The notes under the pieces: generated by a model | The model's database searches: none | What the model was told of the DNA's origin: nothing | Seen by the model: only the letters and a program-made list of their open reading frames with translations | Position numbers and translations under genes: made by a program | Assembly: GCA_029264955.1 (NCBI GenBank) | Contig: JARHYC010000011.1 | Location: 1 to 64,000, forward strand | Direction: 5' to 3' | Origin: Faecalibacterium sp. | GTDB lineage: Bacteria; Bacillota; Clostridia; Oscillospirales; Ruminococcaceae | DNA: 64,000 nucleotides | Shown here: one piece after another, positions 1 to 7,751 of the stretch | Numbering within the stretch: the first letter of the stretch is position 1 | Layout of the letters: each line of letters begins with the position of its first letter

Positions 1-2
1 AA

Positions 3-59
3 GGCCTGAATCTGATTCAGCTGGACGAGCATATCCCTGCTGGTGCAAAGATGTATTGA
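3..59 (+). CDS. C-terminal tail of an unidentified protein (cut by window start)
   Basis: An open frame enters from the left edge and ends at TGA 57-59, giving an 18-residue tail ending in HIPAGAKMY. Too little is left to name a family. The terminator at 197-237 lies downstream in the same direction, as expected for the end of a gene, and the next recognisable sequence belongs to mobile-element debris. It may be part of that element, or a chance open frame. Confidence 0.3.
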   Translation, partial: GLNLIQLDEHIPAGAKMY

Positions 60-196
60 TGTACCGTTTTCCTCTAAAAGAGAGATGTACTTCATTTTGA
101 GAATCAGCTAAAAATCTACATCATACACCAATGTTACACCAAATGGTGCCCAAAATGATGCAGAAGCAAAAAAATCGCATATTTTAGTGTTTTAAG

Positions 197-237
197 AAAC
201 TCCTGAGAAGCTGTTGCTTTTCAGGAGTTTCTTTGTT
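197..237 (+). terminator. Intrinsic terminator
   Basis: A perfect 10-bp stem (AAACTCCTGA, 197-206, with TCAGGAGTTT, 221-230) has a 14-nt loop and is followed by a T-rich run. It would end transcription coming from the left edge. Confidence 0.8.
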
Positions 238-330
238 TTATTATCATTTTTTAGAAAATCGCAAACTACACCAACCTAATGTTTATCAATATAATGAAGG
301 TAAATGGAGAGAAAGGAGTGGATATGCTAT

Positions 331-1455
331 GAGCAACAGTTTACAGAGCGTTCATCCGGAGCTTGTATCGGAATGGTCGGAAAAGAACTTGCCACTGACA
401 CCGGATCAAATTACTTATGGCTCAAACAAACTGGTGTGGTGGAAAGCCGATTGCGGTCACGAATGGCAGGACAGCGCCAAAAGCAGATCAGTCAAGGTAT
501 TCAAGAAGGGAGAAATTTACGAAAGCCATATGTTTTCCAGCAAGGATGACCGCTACAAGAGCGAGCCATTCTTGCAGGAAGCCAAGGAAATCTGCACCGA
601 TCTGATCAACAGTCGCCTGTCAGATCCCGCCCAGCACCTCAAGGGGCTCGACCCCAACGGCGTCTATCTTCCAGAAAGAAAATCGGCCAAAACAATCCCA
701 AGCAAGCCGAAATCAAAGCCGACAATATGGCAAGGCAGGAGTGGAACCGCATGGCAGATGTGGCGCTGGTCACCGGCGTCTCCGAGGAGAAGATCATCGA
801 AATCAAAGAAACGGAGATCCTGGACACCGTGAAAATCTCCATCGAGAAATGGGGCTGGCTGCCAGATCGGTTCCGCAGCATTGTGGGCAAGGCGAAGGAC
901 TTCCTGCAAGCGTTGATCCGTGAGCAGGCCGTGCCGCCCAAGCCCACCCTGGATATTGATATGACCGAGTTCCGCACCATGCGGAATCTGATGATCCGGG
1001 TGCAGAATAAAGCAAATGGAATCAAACACTTGCAGGACAAGGTACTGCCGGAGCTGAAGCAGCAGCTGGCAGATACCAAGGGAATGTTCAAAGGAAAGGA
1101 ACGAAAAGCACTTACTACCAAAATCGAAGAAACAGAAGAATCACTCAAACAGCAGTGTGATCAGTTCCTGGAGATTCTGAAAACAGAAGGCTACCCGGAT
1201 GTGCAGGCATTTATGAGGACCTTCCGCCAGATGGAAGCCGTTGTGGAGCAGTATCGCCACGACCTGGCCCAGTGGGAACGCCAGACCGGCAAGATCGGCA
1301 GCCCTCCTGAAAAGGAAAGTGTCAGAGCAAACTCCGGCGGCTTCAGCGGCAGGGCAAACAAAAACACGCTCGGAAAAAGTCCTTTGACAGGGAGCGGTAA
1401 CTTAGACACAAAACCGTCGTGTACGGTTTTGTACCATACACGACGGTTTACATAG
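331..1455 (+). pseudogene. Chimeric remnant: zinc-ribbon N-terminal fragment joined to a relaxase-like C-terminal fragment
   Basis: A good Shine-Dalgarno (AAAGGAG, about 311-317) precedes ATG 325/331. The first ~50 residues match the first half of a DUF4379-type treble-clef zinc ribbon (pattern HPELVSEW...NKLVWWKADCGHEW). After about position 490 the sequence changes to a hydrophilic, helical stretch that I associate with the C-terminal tail of MobA/MobL-type relaxases of integrative elements. The reading frame breaks near 676-682, in an A-rich run: frame 2 ends sensibly at GVYLPER and frame 1 resumes with KKIGQNNPKQ, consistent with one deleted base. The frame-1 part (residues EIKADNMARQEWNRMADV onward) stays open to 1455. 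There is no relaxase catalytic domain (HUH histidines or Tyr). Family naming of the second half is from memory and less certain than the frameshift itself. Confidence 0.6.
1411..1449. repeat. 39-nt near-perfect inverted repeat at the end of the relaxase remnant
   Basis: Arms AAACCGTCGTGTA (1411-1423) and TACACGACGGTTT (1437-1449) are perfect 13-bp complements. The 13-nt spacer contains a second small dyad (GGT...ACC). There is no T-run, so it is not a usual terminator. It overlaps the last codons of the remnant frame. It could be an element end, a transfer-origin hairpin or a recombinase site. Confidence 0.6.
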
Positions 1456-1541
1456 GTATAGTGGTATAGTTTTGCTACATCCAACTATTAGAAGTATTCA
1501 GGTGGCGATAAGAGTTCATTTTTACTTTTACTATTCGTCTT

Positions 1542-3335
1542 TTATCCCTTCTTGACCTGTACACTTTTTGCAATTTCTGCACAGTCAGACTGGGACATCG
1601 ATGCTTCATCAAAGCCAATCTGCAGAAATACCGGTAGTTTCTCGTAGTCGTAATACAATACCAGATTCTTTCTGTTGTCAAAGGGGATCGCTGCAGCTGA
1701 ACCGTACTTATCCATTAGATCCAAGTTCTGACTGGAGAAAAGCGCAGTTGCAGCCGCACCAGTTGCAGTGGAAGTTTGCACTTGATAGTCCTCATACATC
1801 ACATGATTTGGCAGTGCAGCACCAGCAAAAACCTGCATGGGCAACTGATTTGCACCGGTGTCTACCTGTTTCAAATCCTCCGAATCAGCTGCAAGCCCCA
1901 TCAAGAAGAAATCGCCGACTGTATTTCCATTTTCGTCCTTGAGAAGATATCCAGAGTCGCCCGGCTCGTCGAACGCTTCTCCCAAAGTAATGCCCTTGGG
2001 TAGTGTAAAGGAAAGCTGTGCAGCAGGTGCATCCCGGAAGGTAAGCTTCACTATAATTTCACTGTCGCTTTGTACCGCAGAAACCGTGTCCTCACTGTTG
2101 GACTCTGCACGGGGCAGATACTCCATCAGGTCAATATCTATCTCTGTCTCCTGATAGGAAATATACATATGTAGTTCTGTCAAATCTGCATCACTAACAT
2201 CCACACTGTAATTTTTTCCCGATTCCCATACGGTTTCCTCCAGATAATGCTTGCTCACGGACATGCCATCAGGATATTCTGCCCGTCCAGAAATCAAAAT
2301 TACCCATTCCTCTGGATTTTTTGCCTCTTCCGGTATGGTAAAGACAATATTCTGATTCTCATAGTGAATACTGTCCACCAGAGTGTCCAACAGTTGCTGA
2401 CTGCTTTGGGCAGGCTGCTCTGGCGAAATATCTTCTTTTCTATCCGTAAGCAAAAATGCTGCCAGCAATATGCAGCCGACTACTGCAATGATCACAATCC
2501 AAAGCACAGGTCTTTTCCAGTTTTTCATATTCTGTATCCTCCCTTTTGTATCTCCTTCACCAAATGCCAATGGTATTCCTGAAATAAGTTTTCGTCCCGT
2601 AGCAAGAGATAGCAGTGCCGCAGAATAGTCTGCCCGCACATTCTCCCCCAGCTTTTTAATCACAGCTTCATCGCAGCTCATCTCCATATCTTTGCAAAAG
2701 AGCAGAAAAGCCAGCCACACCAACGGATTAAACCAGTGCAGGGATAAGGTCAAAAAGCCCAAAGGCTTTGCCAAATAGTCCAATCGACGGATATGGTGCT
2801 GTTCATGTGCCAGAATATAGGGTACTTCTTTGCTCTCAATGTCAGAGGGAAGATAAATTTTAGGCCGTACAAAACCCAGTACAAAAGGTGTCTCCAGATA
2901 ATCAACCAGATAGATGTTTTCTTTGAACCGCACTGCCCCCACTAATTTCTTTTGCAGCTTTATATAGGAGAGCAGTCCATAAAGAATCATAGCTGCTGCG
3001 CCCAGCGCCCAAATAAGACTCAGGATAAACATAGGTGAAAAAAGGGAGGTATCTTGTATTTGGGGCTGTGCAGGGACTACACCTGGGCTGGCGGCATGGA
3101 TTGCGGTAGGATTCTCTGCGAATGAGAAAATCGGTACAGCGCTTTTAGGCGGCACGCCATAATAAGGAGAAGAAAAAGATACCGGGCAAACCAGACGAAC
3201 TAAAACCACAGCCCACAACGCATAGGATAAAATTTTAGGCTGCTTTTTTAGAAGCAAGCGGGCAGCCAGTACAGCCAAAATTGCCAGACTACCGCTATAG
3301 CTTAGAGATAAAACAGTGCCGAGCAAGTTTTCCAT
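1542..3335 (-). CDS. BlaR1/MecR1-like M56 family transmembrane metalloprotease
   Basis: 597 aa. The N-terminal half is an M56 peptidase: membrane segments at roughly 7-28, 38-52 and 100-124, the zinc motif HEQHH at 177-181, and the downstream CDEAVI at 221-226 that supplies the third ligand region, then a fourth membrane segment at about 276-297. In BlaR1/MecR1 this domain cleaves the partner repressor after a signal reaches the outer domain. Here the outer part (300-597) is soluble and acidic, and I see no clear STxK plus KTG triad of a penicillin-binding sensor, so the inducer need not be a beta-lactam. The gene lies 3 nt behind a BlaI-type repressor gene and is presumably co-transcribed. 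No beta-lactamase gene is in the window. Confidence 0.88.
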   Translation of the reverse strand: MENLLGTVLSLSYSGSLAILAVLAARLLLKKQPKILSYALWAVVLVRLVCPVSFSSPYYGVPPKSAVPIFSFAENPTAIHAASPGVVPAQPQIQDTSLFSPMFILSLIWALGAAAMILYGLLSYIKLQKKLVGAVRFKENIYLVDYLETPFVLGFVRPKIYLPSDIESKEVPYILAHEQHHIRRLDYLAKPLGFLTLSLHWFNPLVWLAFLLFCKDMEMSCDEAVIKKLGENVRADYSAALLSLATGRKLISGIPLAFGEGDTKGRIQNMKNWKRPVLWIVIIAVVGCILLAAFLLTDRKEDISPEQPAQSSQQLLDTLVDSIHYENQNIVFTIPEEAKNPEEWVILISGRAEYPDGMSVSKHYLEETVWESGKNYSVDVSDADLTELHMYISYQETEIDIDLMEYLPRAESNSEDTVSAVQSDSEIIVKLTFRDAPAAQLSFTLPKGITLGEAFDEPGDSGYLLKDENGNTVGDFFLMGLAADSEDLKQVDTGANQLPMQVFAGAALPNHVMYEDYQVQTSTATGAAATALFSSQNLDLMDKYGSAAAIPFDNRKNLVLYYDYEKLPVFLQIGFDEASMSQSDCAEIAKSVQVKKG

Positions 3336-3338
3336 ATT

Positions 3339-3701
3339 TTAGCCCTCTCTCATATCCTGGATGATACTCTCCAGCTGCGTGATTTCCTTTTCTGAAAGTT
3401 TTTTCCTGGACCCAAATGAAGCCAAAAAAGCAGGAAGGGAACCGCCGAAGGTCTCATTTACAAATTCCTCGCTTTGCTTGCTTTGAAATTCTTCCTTTGA
3501 AATCAAAGCGGCTACCATACCGCTTTCATTTTGGAAAATTCCTCGCTCACACAACCGTTTCAGCACAGTATATGTGGTAGATTTCTTCCATTCCAGTGCT
3601 TTCTCTGCCAGCTTTACGAGCTGACTTGAGGGCAGCGGTTCGTTTTGCCAGATCAAATCCGCAAAGCGGGACTCAACCGGCGCCAGCTTCATTTCTCCCA
3701 T
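3339..3701 (-). CDS. BlaI/MecI/CopY family transcriptional repressor
   Basis: 120 aa, the usual length for the family. An N-terminal winged helix (WKKSTTYTVLKRLCERGI, about residues 38-55, carries the recognition helix) is followed by a helical dimerisation tail (LSEKEITQLESIIQDMREG). It is expected to bind as a dimer to its own promoter and be cleaved by the M56 protease encoded immediately downstream. The start ATG follows an AAGAAGG-type Shine-Dalgarno. A strong promoter with a perfect dyad over its -10 box lies 40-85 nt upstream, which argues for autoregulation. Confidence 0.9.
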   Translation of the reverse strand: MGEMKLAPVESRFADLIWQNEPLPSSQLVKLAEKALEWKKSTTYTVLKRLCERGIFQNESGMVAALISKEEFQSKQSEEFVNETFGGSLPAFLASFGSRKKLSEKEITQLESIIQDMREG

Positions 3702-3732
3702 AAGATACCTTCTTTCCAGATCCTTATTTCAA

Positions 3733-3784
3733 TCTACTGCTTGTAGACTACGGCTAGTCTACATCTTATAAACCTGTTTGTCAA
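3733..3784 (-). promoter_or_regulatory. Promoter and BlaI-type operator of the blaI-blaR-like operon
   Basis: On the minus strand a perfect -35 TTGACA (3779-3784) and -10 TAGACT (3756-3761) are separated by 17 bp. The dyad TGTAGACTA/TAGTCTACA (3742-3750 and 3755-3763, 4-bp spacer) covers the -10, and a second, overlapping dyad TCTAC/GTAGA (3733-3737 and 3743-3747) shares the middle half-site. Operator sites with TGTA/TACA cores over the promoter are typical of this repressor family. Confidence 0.8.
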
Positions 3785-3850
3785 TAGAAAAGTGGAAACT
3801 TTTATACTTATTCAATAGGGGAAATCTCGAAAGATTTCCCCTTAAAATAG

Positions 3851-4261
3851 TTATTTATAAATGATTTCTGCGTTCACAATCTCTCTGGCACACGCCCGGA
3901 TGTGATTCCTTCTTCCGACCCACTCCATAGCATTTTCTGCCTTGAGCTGTTCGGGGATCCCCTGGGCCTGCTTCATCTGCTCTACCAGGACCCCCATTCG
4001 TTCCTGGGCCTGCTGGTCAATTTCGGCAAGATAGCTGTTCAGCCTGCCGCTGGTCAGCAACTGTGTGTAGACGATCTTCCAGTGCTCCTGCAAATAGCGC
4101 CTGTGCTGCTGTCCCCAGAGTCCAATCGGCTTGCTTTCACTCTCCTGCAGGGTCAGTCAAGGGAAATAATAGTCTCCCTTCAGCTCGTACCACAAGCCAT
4201 TACTTTCATCATATTTGTACTTGTCCGTTCTAAAATCCTCCAGTATAATATATTCACACAT
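3851..4261 (-). pseudogene. tnpV: tnpV-type transposon-encoded protein, interrupted by one TGA
   Basis: The minus-strand frame from 4261 to 3851 reads as a full-length TnpV-like protein of about 136 residues (landmarks NGLWYELKGDYYFP, then PIGLWGQQHRRYLQEHWK, LLTSGRLNSYLAEI, AMEWVGRRNHIRA, AREIVNAEIIYK). It is interrupted by TGA at 4157-4159, between YYFP and LTLQES, where relatives usually carry Cys; TGC/TGT to TGA needs a single base change. The downstream open part of 80 codons has no good start. The N-terminal boundary (ATG 4259-4261) is uncertain because it lacks a clear Shine-Dalgarno. TnpV is a small protein carried by Tn4451/Tn5397-like elements; its exact role is not settled. Confidence 0.75.
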
Positions 4262-4516
4262 ATGCCATAGGCTGCGATTGCCACACTCTGTTATAACTTT
4301 TTATGGGATTTTCTTTCCCTTGCATTTGCCCTTATGGGCCTTCAAGGGAAGCATAAACAGGGATGAAACCGTATAAAGGGAAAAGGTGAGCTGTTTGCGA
4401 AAAAACCTTTGTTATCAACGGTTTTGGAGAATTTCATTAAAGCTCTGCGGCATCTAATAATCGTAGATAAAATCGAGTAGTTCAAATTCCGATTTCCTTA
4501 ACAGATAAAGATCACC
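4262..4516. other. Non-coding stretch within mobile debris
   Basis: AT-rich sequence with no open frame I can support on either strand. It separates the tnpV remnant from the terminator at 4517. No repeat boundary or attachment site is obvious. Confidence 0.4.
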
Positions 4517-4553
4517 AGACCTTGAGGGGCGTTTTGCCTTTCAAGGTCTTTTT
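4517..4553 (+). terminator. Intrinsic terminator
   Basis: The 9-bp stem AGACCTTGA (4517-4525) / TCAAGGTCT (4541-4549) is followed by TTTTTCTGTTTT. It ends any plus-strand transcript left from the truncated element and insulates the ParA fragment. Confidence 0.75.
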
Positions 4554-4641
4554 CTGTTTTGAGGCAAATAGTACTGGAATCGCAAACTTCAAAGTAAGCC
4601 GCTTCCTTCTTATACTAAAGGCACGGGAAGGAGACTATGAA

Positions 4642-5046
4642 ATGATGCCAAACTGTAAAACGATTGCAATCTGCAATCAGAAAGGCGGAGTAGGTAAAAC
4701 TACAACTGCTGTTAATTTGGGTGTAGGACTTGCGATGCAGGGAAAGCGAGTGCTGCTTGTGGATGCAGACCCCAGGGAGGATCTCACTACCTGTCTCGGC
4801 TGGCGTGATACTGAGAATTTGGATACCACGCTGGCATCAAAACTAACTGCTGTAATCAGTGAAACAAAGGATAACCCCTTCGATGGTATTCTCCATCCCG
4901 AAGAAGGCGTTGATCTTGTTCCTTCAGGATTGGAGCTTTCTGCAATGGAAATGACACTGGTAAATGCAATGAGCCGTGAAACTGTAATGAGAACTTTTGT
5001 AAAAGTTGTAGATTATTCGTTTTTTCTCTTGTCCATGACACAATGA
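4642..5046 (+). pseudogene. ParA/Soj family ATPase, truncated after the N-terminal half
   Basis: The start ATG 4642 (or 4645) follows an AAGGAG site. The first ~120 residues are a good ParA: deviant Walker A KGGVGKTT at about 14-21, the A' motif VDADPRED, and VDLVPSGLELSAMEM. ParA proteins of plasmids and integrative elements are usually about 250-270 aa. This one departs from the family after VMRTFVKVVDY and stops at 5046, before Walker B (VLIDCxP...). It would be 134 aa and inactive. The CDF gene begins about 110 bp further on, so the break probably marks a deletion or insertion junction near 5010. Confidence 0.8.
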
Positions 5047-5156
5047 AATGGTATCGTAGAATCGAAAGTTGAAAAGCAGAACAAGAGGGTATTAGGCAGG
5101 CGTTATGCAGAGTAAACAGGAGCTTTGTAATGCCTGTTGGGGGGAGAAAATTTTAT

Positions 5157-6044
5157 ATGGTAAAAGAGAAAAGAGAAAAAGCAATTTTGAAGTTGTCTTT
5201 CGTGGCAGGTTTGATATTTGCGATTGTGGAATTGGCGTATGCCATCGGCAGTCATTCCCAGTCGGTGTTGATGGACGCCGTATATGACGCAACGGAATTG
5301 ATTTTCATTGCACTGATTTTGTTTTTGACACCGCTGTTTTATCAGCCAGTGTCGGAAAAGCATCCGTATGGTTACTTTCAAATTGAATCCATCTTCCTCA
5401 TTATCAAAAGTGTAATGATGTTGTCTGTAACGCTGGGGGTTTCGGCACAGGTTATTCAGTCAGCGCTGGATGGTGGTAATCGAGTTGATGAAATAGGGAT
5501 TTCGATTTTCCAGTTGGTGTTGGGATTAGTCAGTGTAGTCATTTATTTCATTATGAAAAAAATGAACCATGCAATCACTTCTCCTACGGTAGACGCAGAG
5601 CTGTTAGGCTGGAAAACCGATATTGCATATAGTGTGGGCTTATCGGCAGCCTTCTTCGGTTCAGCATTTTTGGATAAAACGCCACTGCGCTTTATTTCGC
5701 CGTATTTTGACCAAATTGTGGCGGTTGTCGTTATGTTGATGATGCTGCCGGAGATGATTCAGATGCTTTGGCGCACCATGAAGAGCTTGTTTTTGTTCTC
5801 TCCGGATGCCGAGACGGTAAATCAAATCAAGGAAATCAGCAACCGTATCCTGAATGAGAGCAGTTTTGAACCGGTTTTCTTTGATATAACCCGAACCGGC
5901 AGACATATGTGGGTTGAAATCTATTTTAAGATTCCGGGCGAATCCTTGTCGGTAAAAGAGTTGAAGCGCATGACAGAGGAAATCAACAAGGAAGTTGGTC
6001 GTGTCTTTGAAGATTGCACCTGCGAACTGGTGTTGGAACCATAA
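5157..6044 (+). CDS. Cation diffusion facilitator (CDF) family transporter
   Basis: 295 aa from ATG 5157, chosen because GGGGGGAGA lies just upstream; an earlier ATG at 5130 lacks such a site. About six membrane segments are visible in the first 210 residues, with the CDF hallmark region SQSVLMDAVYDATE in TM2 and ELLGWKTDIAYS in TM5 supplying metal-binding aspartates. A hydrophilic C-terminal domain (about 215-295) is the ferredoxin-like dimer domain. Expected role: export of Zn, Mn, Fe or Co in exchange for protons. The metal cannot be told from sequence alone. It sits next to a broken ParA and is likely cargo of the vanished element. Confidence 0.85.
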   Translation: MVKEKREKAILKLSFVAGLIFAIVELAYAIGSHSQSVLMDAVYDATELIFIALILFLTPLFYQPVSEKHPYGYFQIESIFLIIKSVMMLSVTLGVSAQVIQSALDGGNRVDEIGISIFQLVLGLVSVVIYFIMKKMNHAITSPTVDAELLGWKTDIAYSVGLSAAFFGSAFLDKTPLRFISPYFDQIVAVVVMLMMLPEMIQMLWRTMKSLFLFSPDAETVNQIKEISNRILNESSFEPVFFDITRTGRHMWVEIYFKIPGESLSVKELKRMTEEINKEVGRVFEDCTCELVLEP

Positions 6045-6050
6045 TAGAAG

Positions 6051-6085
6051 AAAAAAGAACTTGACCGCAGTCAAGCTCTTTTTAT
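6051..6085. terminator. Bidirectional terminator between convergent genes
   Basis: AAGAaCTTGAC and GTCAAGcTCTT form a stem with one mismatch around a CGCA loop, flanked by an A-run on the left and a T-run on the right. It serves the CDF gene and the convergent small membrane gene. Confidence 0.75.
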
Positions 6086-6123
6086 TCATTTTGTATTAGG
6101 TTAACGAAGTAGTAGGAAATCAA

Positions 6124-6381
6124 TTAAAAGAAACTCAATTTGCCCAGCAGCAATACAATCATAAGAATGACGATGCCCTGTTCTGCCTTTGATACGACAA
6201 CGGCATCAGGTTGTTCCCGCTCGTATGCGCGATAGATCGTGCAGCATATCAGGTAACCTAAGAAGATAAAATCAAAGGCAAGGGATGTGTCTGGGGACAG
6301 CATTTGCACGAGCCATAGAATCACGGCGATTGCAAAAATAACATAGTGCATGATGAGAAGCTGTTTCTTATTTCGTTTCAT
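6124..6381 (-). CDS. Small membrane protein of unknown function
   Basis: 85 aa, not recognised. Two to three hydrophobic segments (about 9-27, 35-50 and 66-84) with positively charged ends (MKRNKKQ at the start) suggest a small inner-membrane protein. The upstream Shine-Dalgarno is weak (GTGAG-like). It converges with the CDF gene across the shared terminator and is followed upstream by about 160 bp with no gene. No function is proposed. Confidence 0.6.
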   Translation of the reverse strand: MKRNKKQLLIMHYVIFAIAVILWLVQMLSPDTSLAFDFIFLGYLICCTIYRAYEREQPDAVVVSKAEQGIVILMIVLLLGKLSFF

Positions 6382-6544
6382 AAACTCACGCTTTCTGTAT
6401 AGAAAATAGAAAACTTGTTACGAGTCGCTAGGATGTGTTTTTCGCTGAAAACTGAAATAGAAAAGGAACCTGCATAGGAGAACTGATTTCTATCGTGATA
6501 TAAGCATATTTGGTAAAAAAGCAATGGATTCGGAGAGAAAATAC

Positions 6545-7564
6545 TTATTTTTCAGGATCGTTTTTTTGTATATCAAGTGGCGAAGGAAGCGGTGCATCAG
6601 AAGGCAGAGGAAAATGCCGATGTGAGGAAATCAGGCGGCGATACTCCGTAGGAGGAATCCCAAAATTCTGTTTGAATGCACGATAAAAAGCGGAATAGTC
6701 AGAAAAGCCAACCATCAAACTGATTTGATCCATAGAAAAGCCCTGCTGAATCAGGCTTTTTGCACGAATAAGGCGACACTGGGTCACACAGCGATAGAAA
6801 CTAATACCTAAGCGCTTTTGAAATACCTGACGAATCGTACTTTCACTCACCAAAAAATCACGGGCAGTTCGTTCCAACGTGATTTTTTCTGACAGGTGGT
6901 CCTGAATATATGCCAGTAAACGATCTGGAAGTTCCGGTGTTTCGGCAGGAGCAGGAAAGTGATCGTTTATGGCACGTTGCAGCATGACCAGAATTTGCAA
7001 TGCAAGGCAACCCAGACTTAGCTCCCAGCCAGTAGAACGCATTTCACTTTCGATGCAGGCGCGCTGAAAAGGCTGCTGCAAAAATTCCCAGCGGGTTCCA
7101 GCGGTACGCAGTAGAAAAGGCTTGTTGCAATCCGGCAAGGCGTCTGGATTGTTTGCAAGCGCCCGATCAATAAATTCGGTACTGAGCCAAAGGACATAAC
7201 GGTGATATGGATGTTTCAGTTCCTCCATGCACAGCGGGCTGTGTGAAGTTTCAGGCGGAACAAAAATGATATCACCCCGGTGCAGCTGATAGCGCGTGCT
7301 GCCGAGTAAATATTGCAAATCGCCTTCGCGGCAGTACATAACTTCATAAAAAGAATGGCTGTGGATGTCGATAATATCAGTTGGACTACTGATATCTTGG
7401 TGACTATCCACAAAGCGAGATGACATTTCCATTTCTTGATAGAAGTTTCCTTCTAACTTCATTTCTTTTAGAAAACGACGTAGAATCTCTTCTTTTGATG
7501 CACCACTGGTCAATAAATCAGGACAAAGCTCCTGGATTTTTCGCATTGTTTCGGCCATTTCCAT
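6545..7564 (-). CDS. AraC family transcriptional regulator
   Basis: 339 aa from ATG 7564; the open frame extends further up but that part is basic, low-quality sequence crossing the intergenic promoter region. An N-terminal cupin-like sensor domain (HSHSFYEVMYCREGDLQYLL, then RGDIIFVPPETSH) is followed by a linker and a C-terminal double helix-turn-helix: LSEKITLERTARDFLVSEST for the first and FSMDQISLMVGFSDYSAFYR for the second, ending in the signature FGIPPTEYRR. Such proteins usually sense a sugar and activate an adjacent gene. It is divergent from the GPH symporter, and a perfect dyad lies between them. Confidence 0.9.
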   Translation of the reverse strand: MEMAETMRKIQELCPDLLTSGASKEEILRRFLKEMKLEGNFYQEMEMSSRFVDSHQDISSPTDIIDIHSHSFYEVMYCREGDLQYLLGSTRYQLHRGDIIFVPPETSHSPLCMEELKHPYHRYVLWLSTEFIDRALANNPDALPDCNKPFLLRTAGTRWEFLQQPFQRACIESEMRSTGWELSLGCLALQILVMLQRAINDHFPAPAETPELPDRLLAYIQDHLSEKITLERTARDFLVSESTIRQVFQKRLGISFYRCVTQCRLIRAKSLIQQGFSMDQISLMVGFSDYSAFYRAFKQNFGIPPTEYRRLISSHRHFPLPSDAPLPSPLDIQKNDPEK

Positions 7565-7619
7565 AATACAAAATCTACCATTCTTAAATATTTTATATGA
7601 AAATACCACAAAAATGTCA

Positions 7620-7652
7620 GAATTGCAATACTTTCGACCGTTTTTGCAATTC
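7620..7652. promoter_or_regulatory. Candidate operator between AraC regulator and symporter
   Basis: GAATTGCAA (7620-7628) and TTGCAATTC (7644-7652) are perfect 9-bp inverted arms with a 15-bp spacer. They lie about 100 bp before the symporter start and about 56 bp before the regulator start. An AT-rich TTGCGA...TTATAA segment at 7656-7681 follows, but no well-spaced promoter can be fixed. AraC proteins often bind direct repeats, so this link is inference. Confidence 0.5.
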
Positions 7653-7751
7653 TTTTTGCGAATTCGATTTGTTATTATAAATGCAACACGTTTTGAGGGC
7701 ACACTCAAAATAAAAGATAGGAAACGCAAGAAACACAAAAGGAGAATTCTT

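Noticed and set aside
5050..5115. Short frame reading VESKVEKQNKRVLGRRYAE before the CDF gene
   Set aside because: About 20 codons, no start, no recognisable family; cannot be told from chance.
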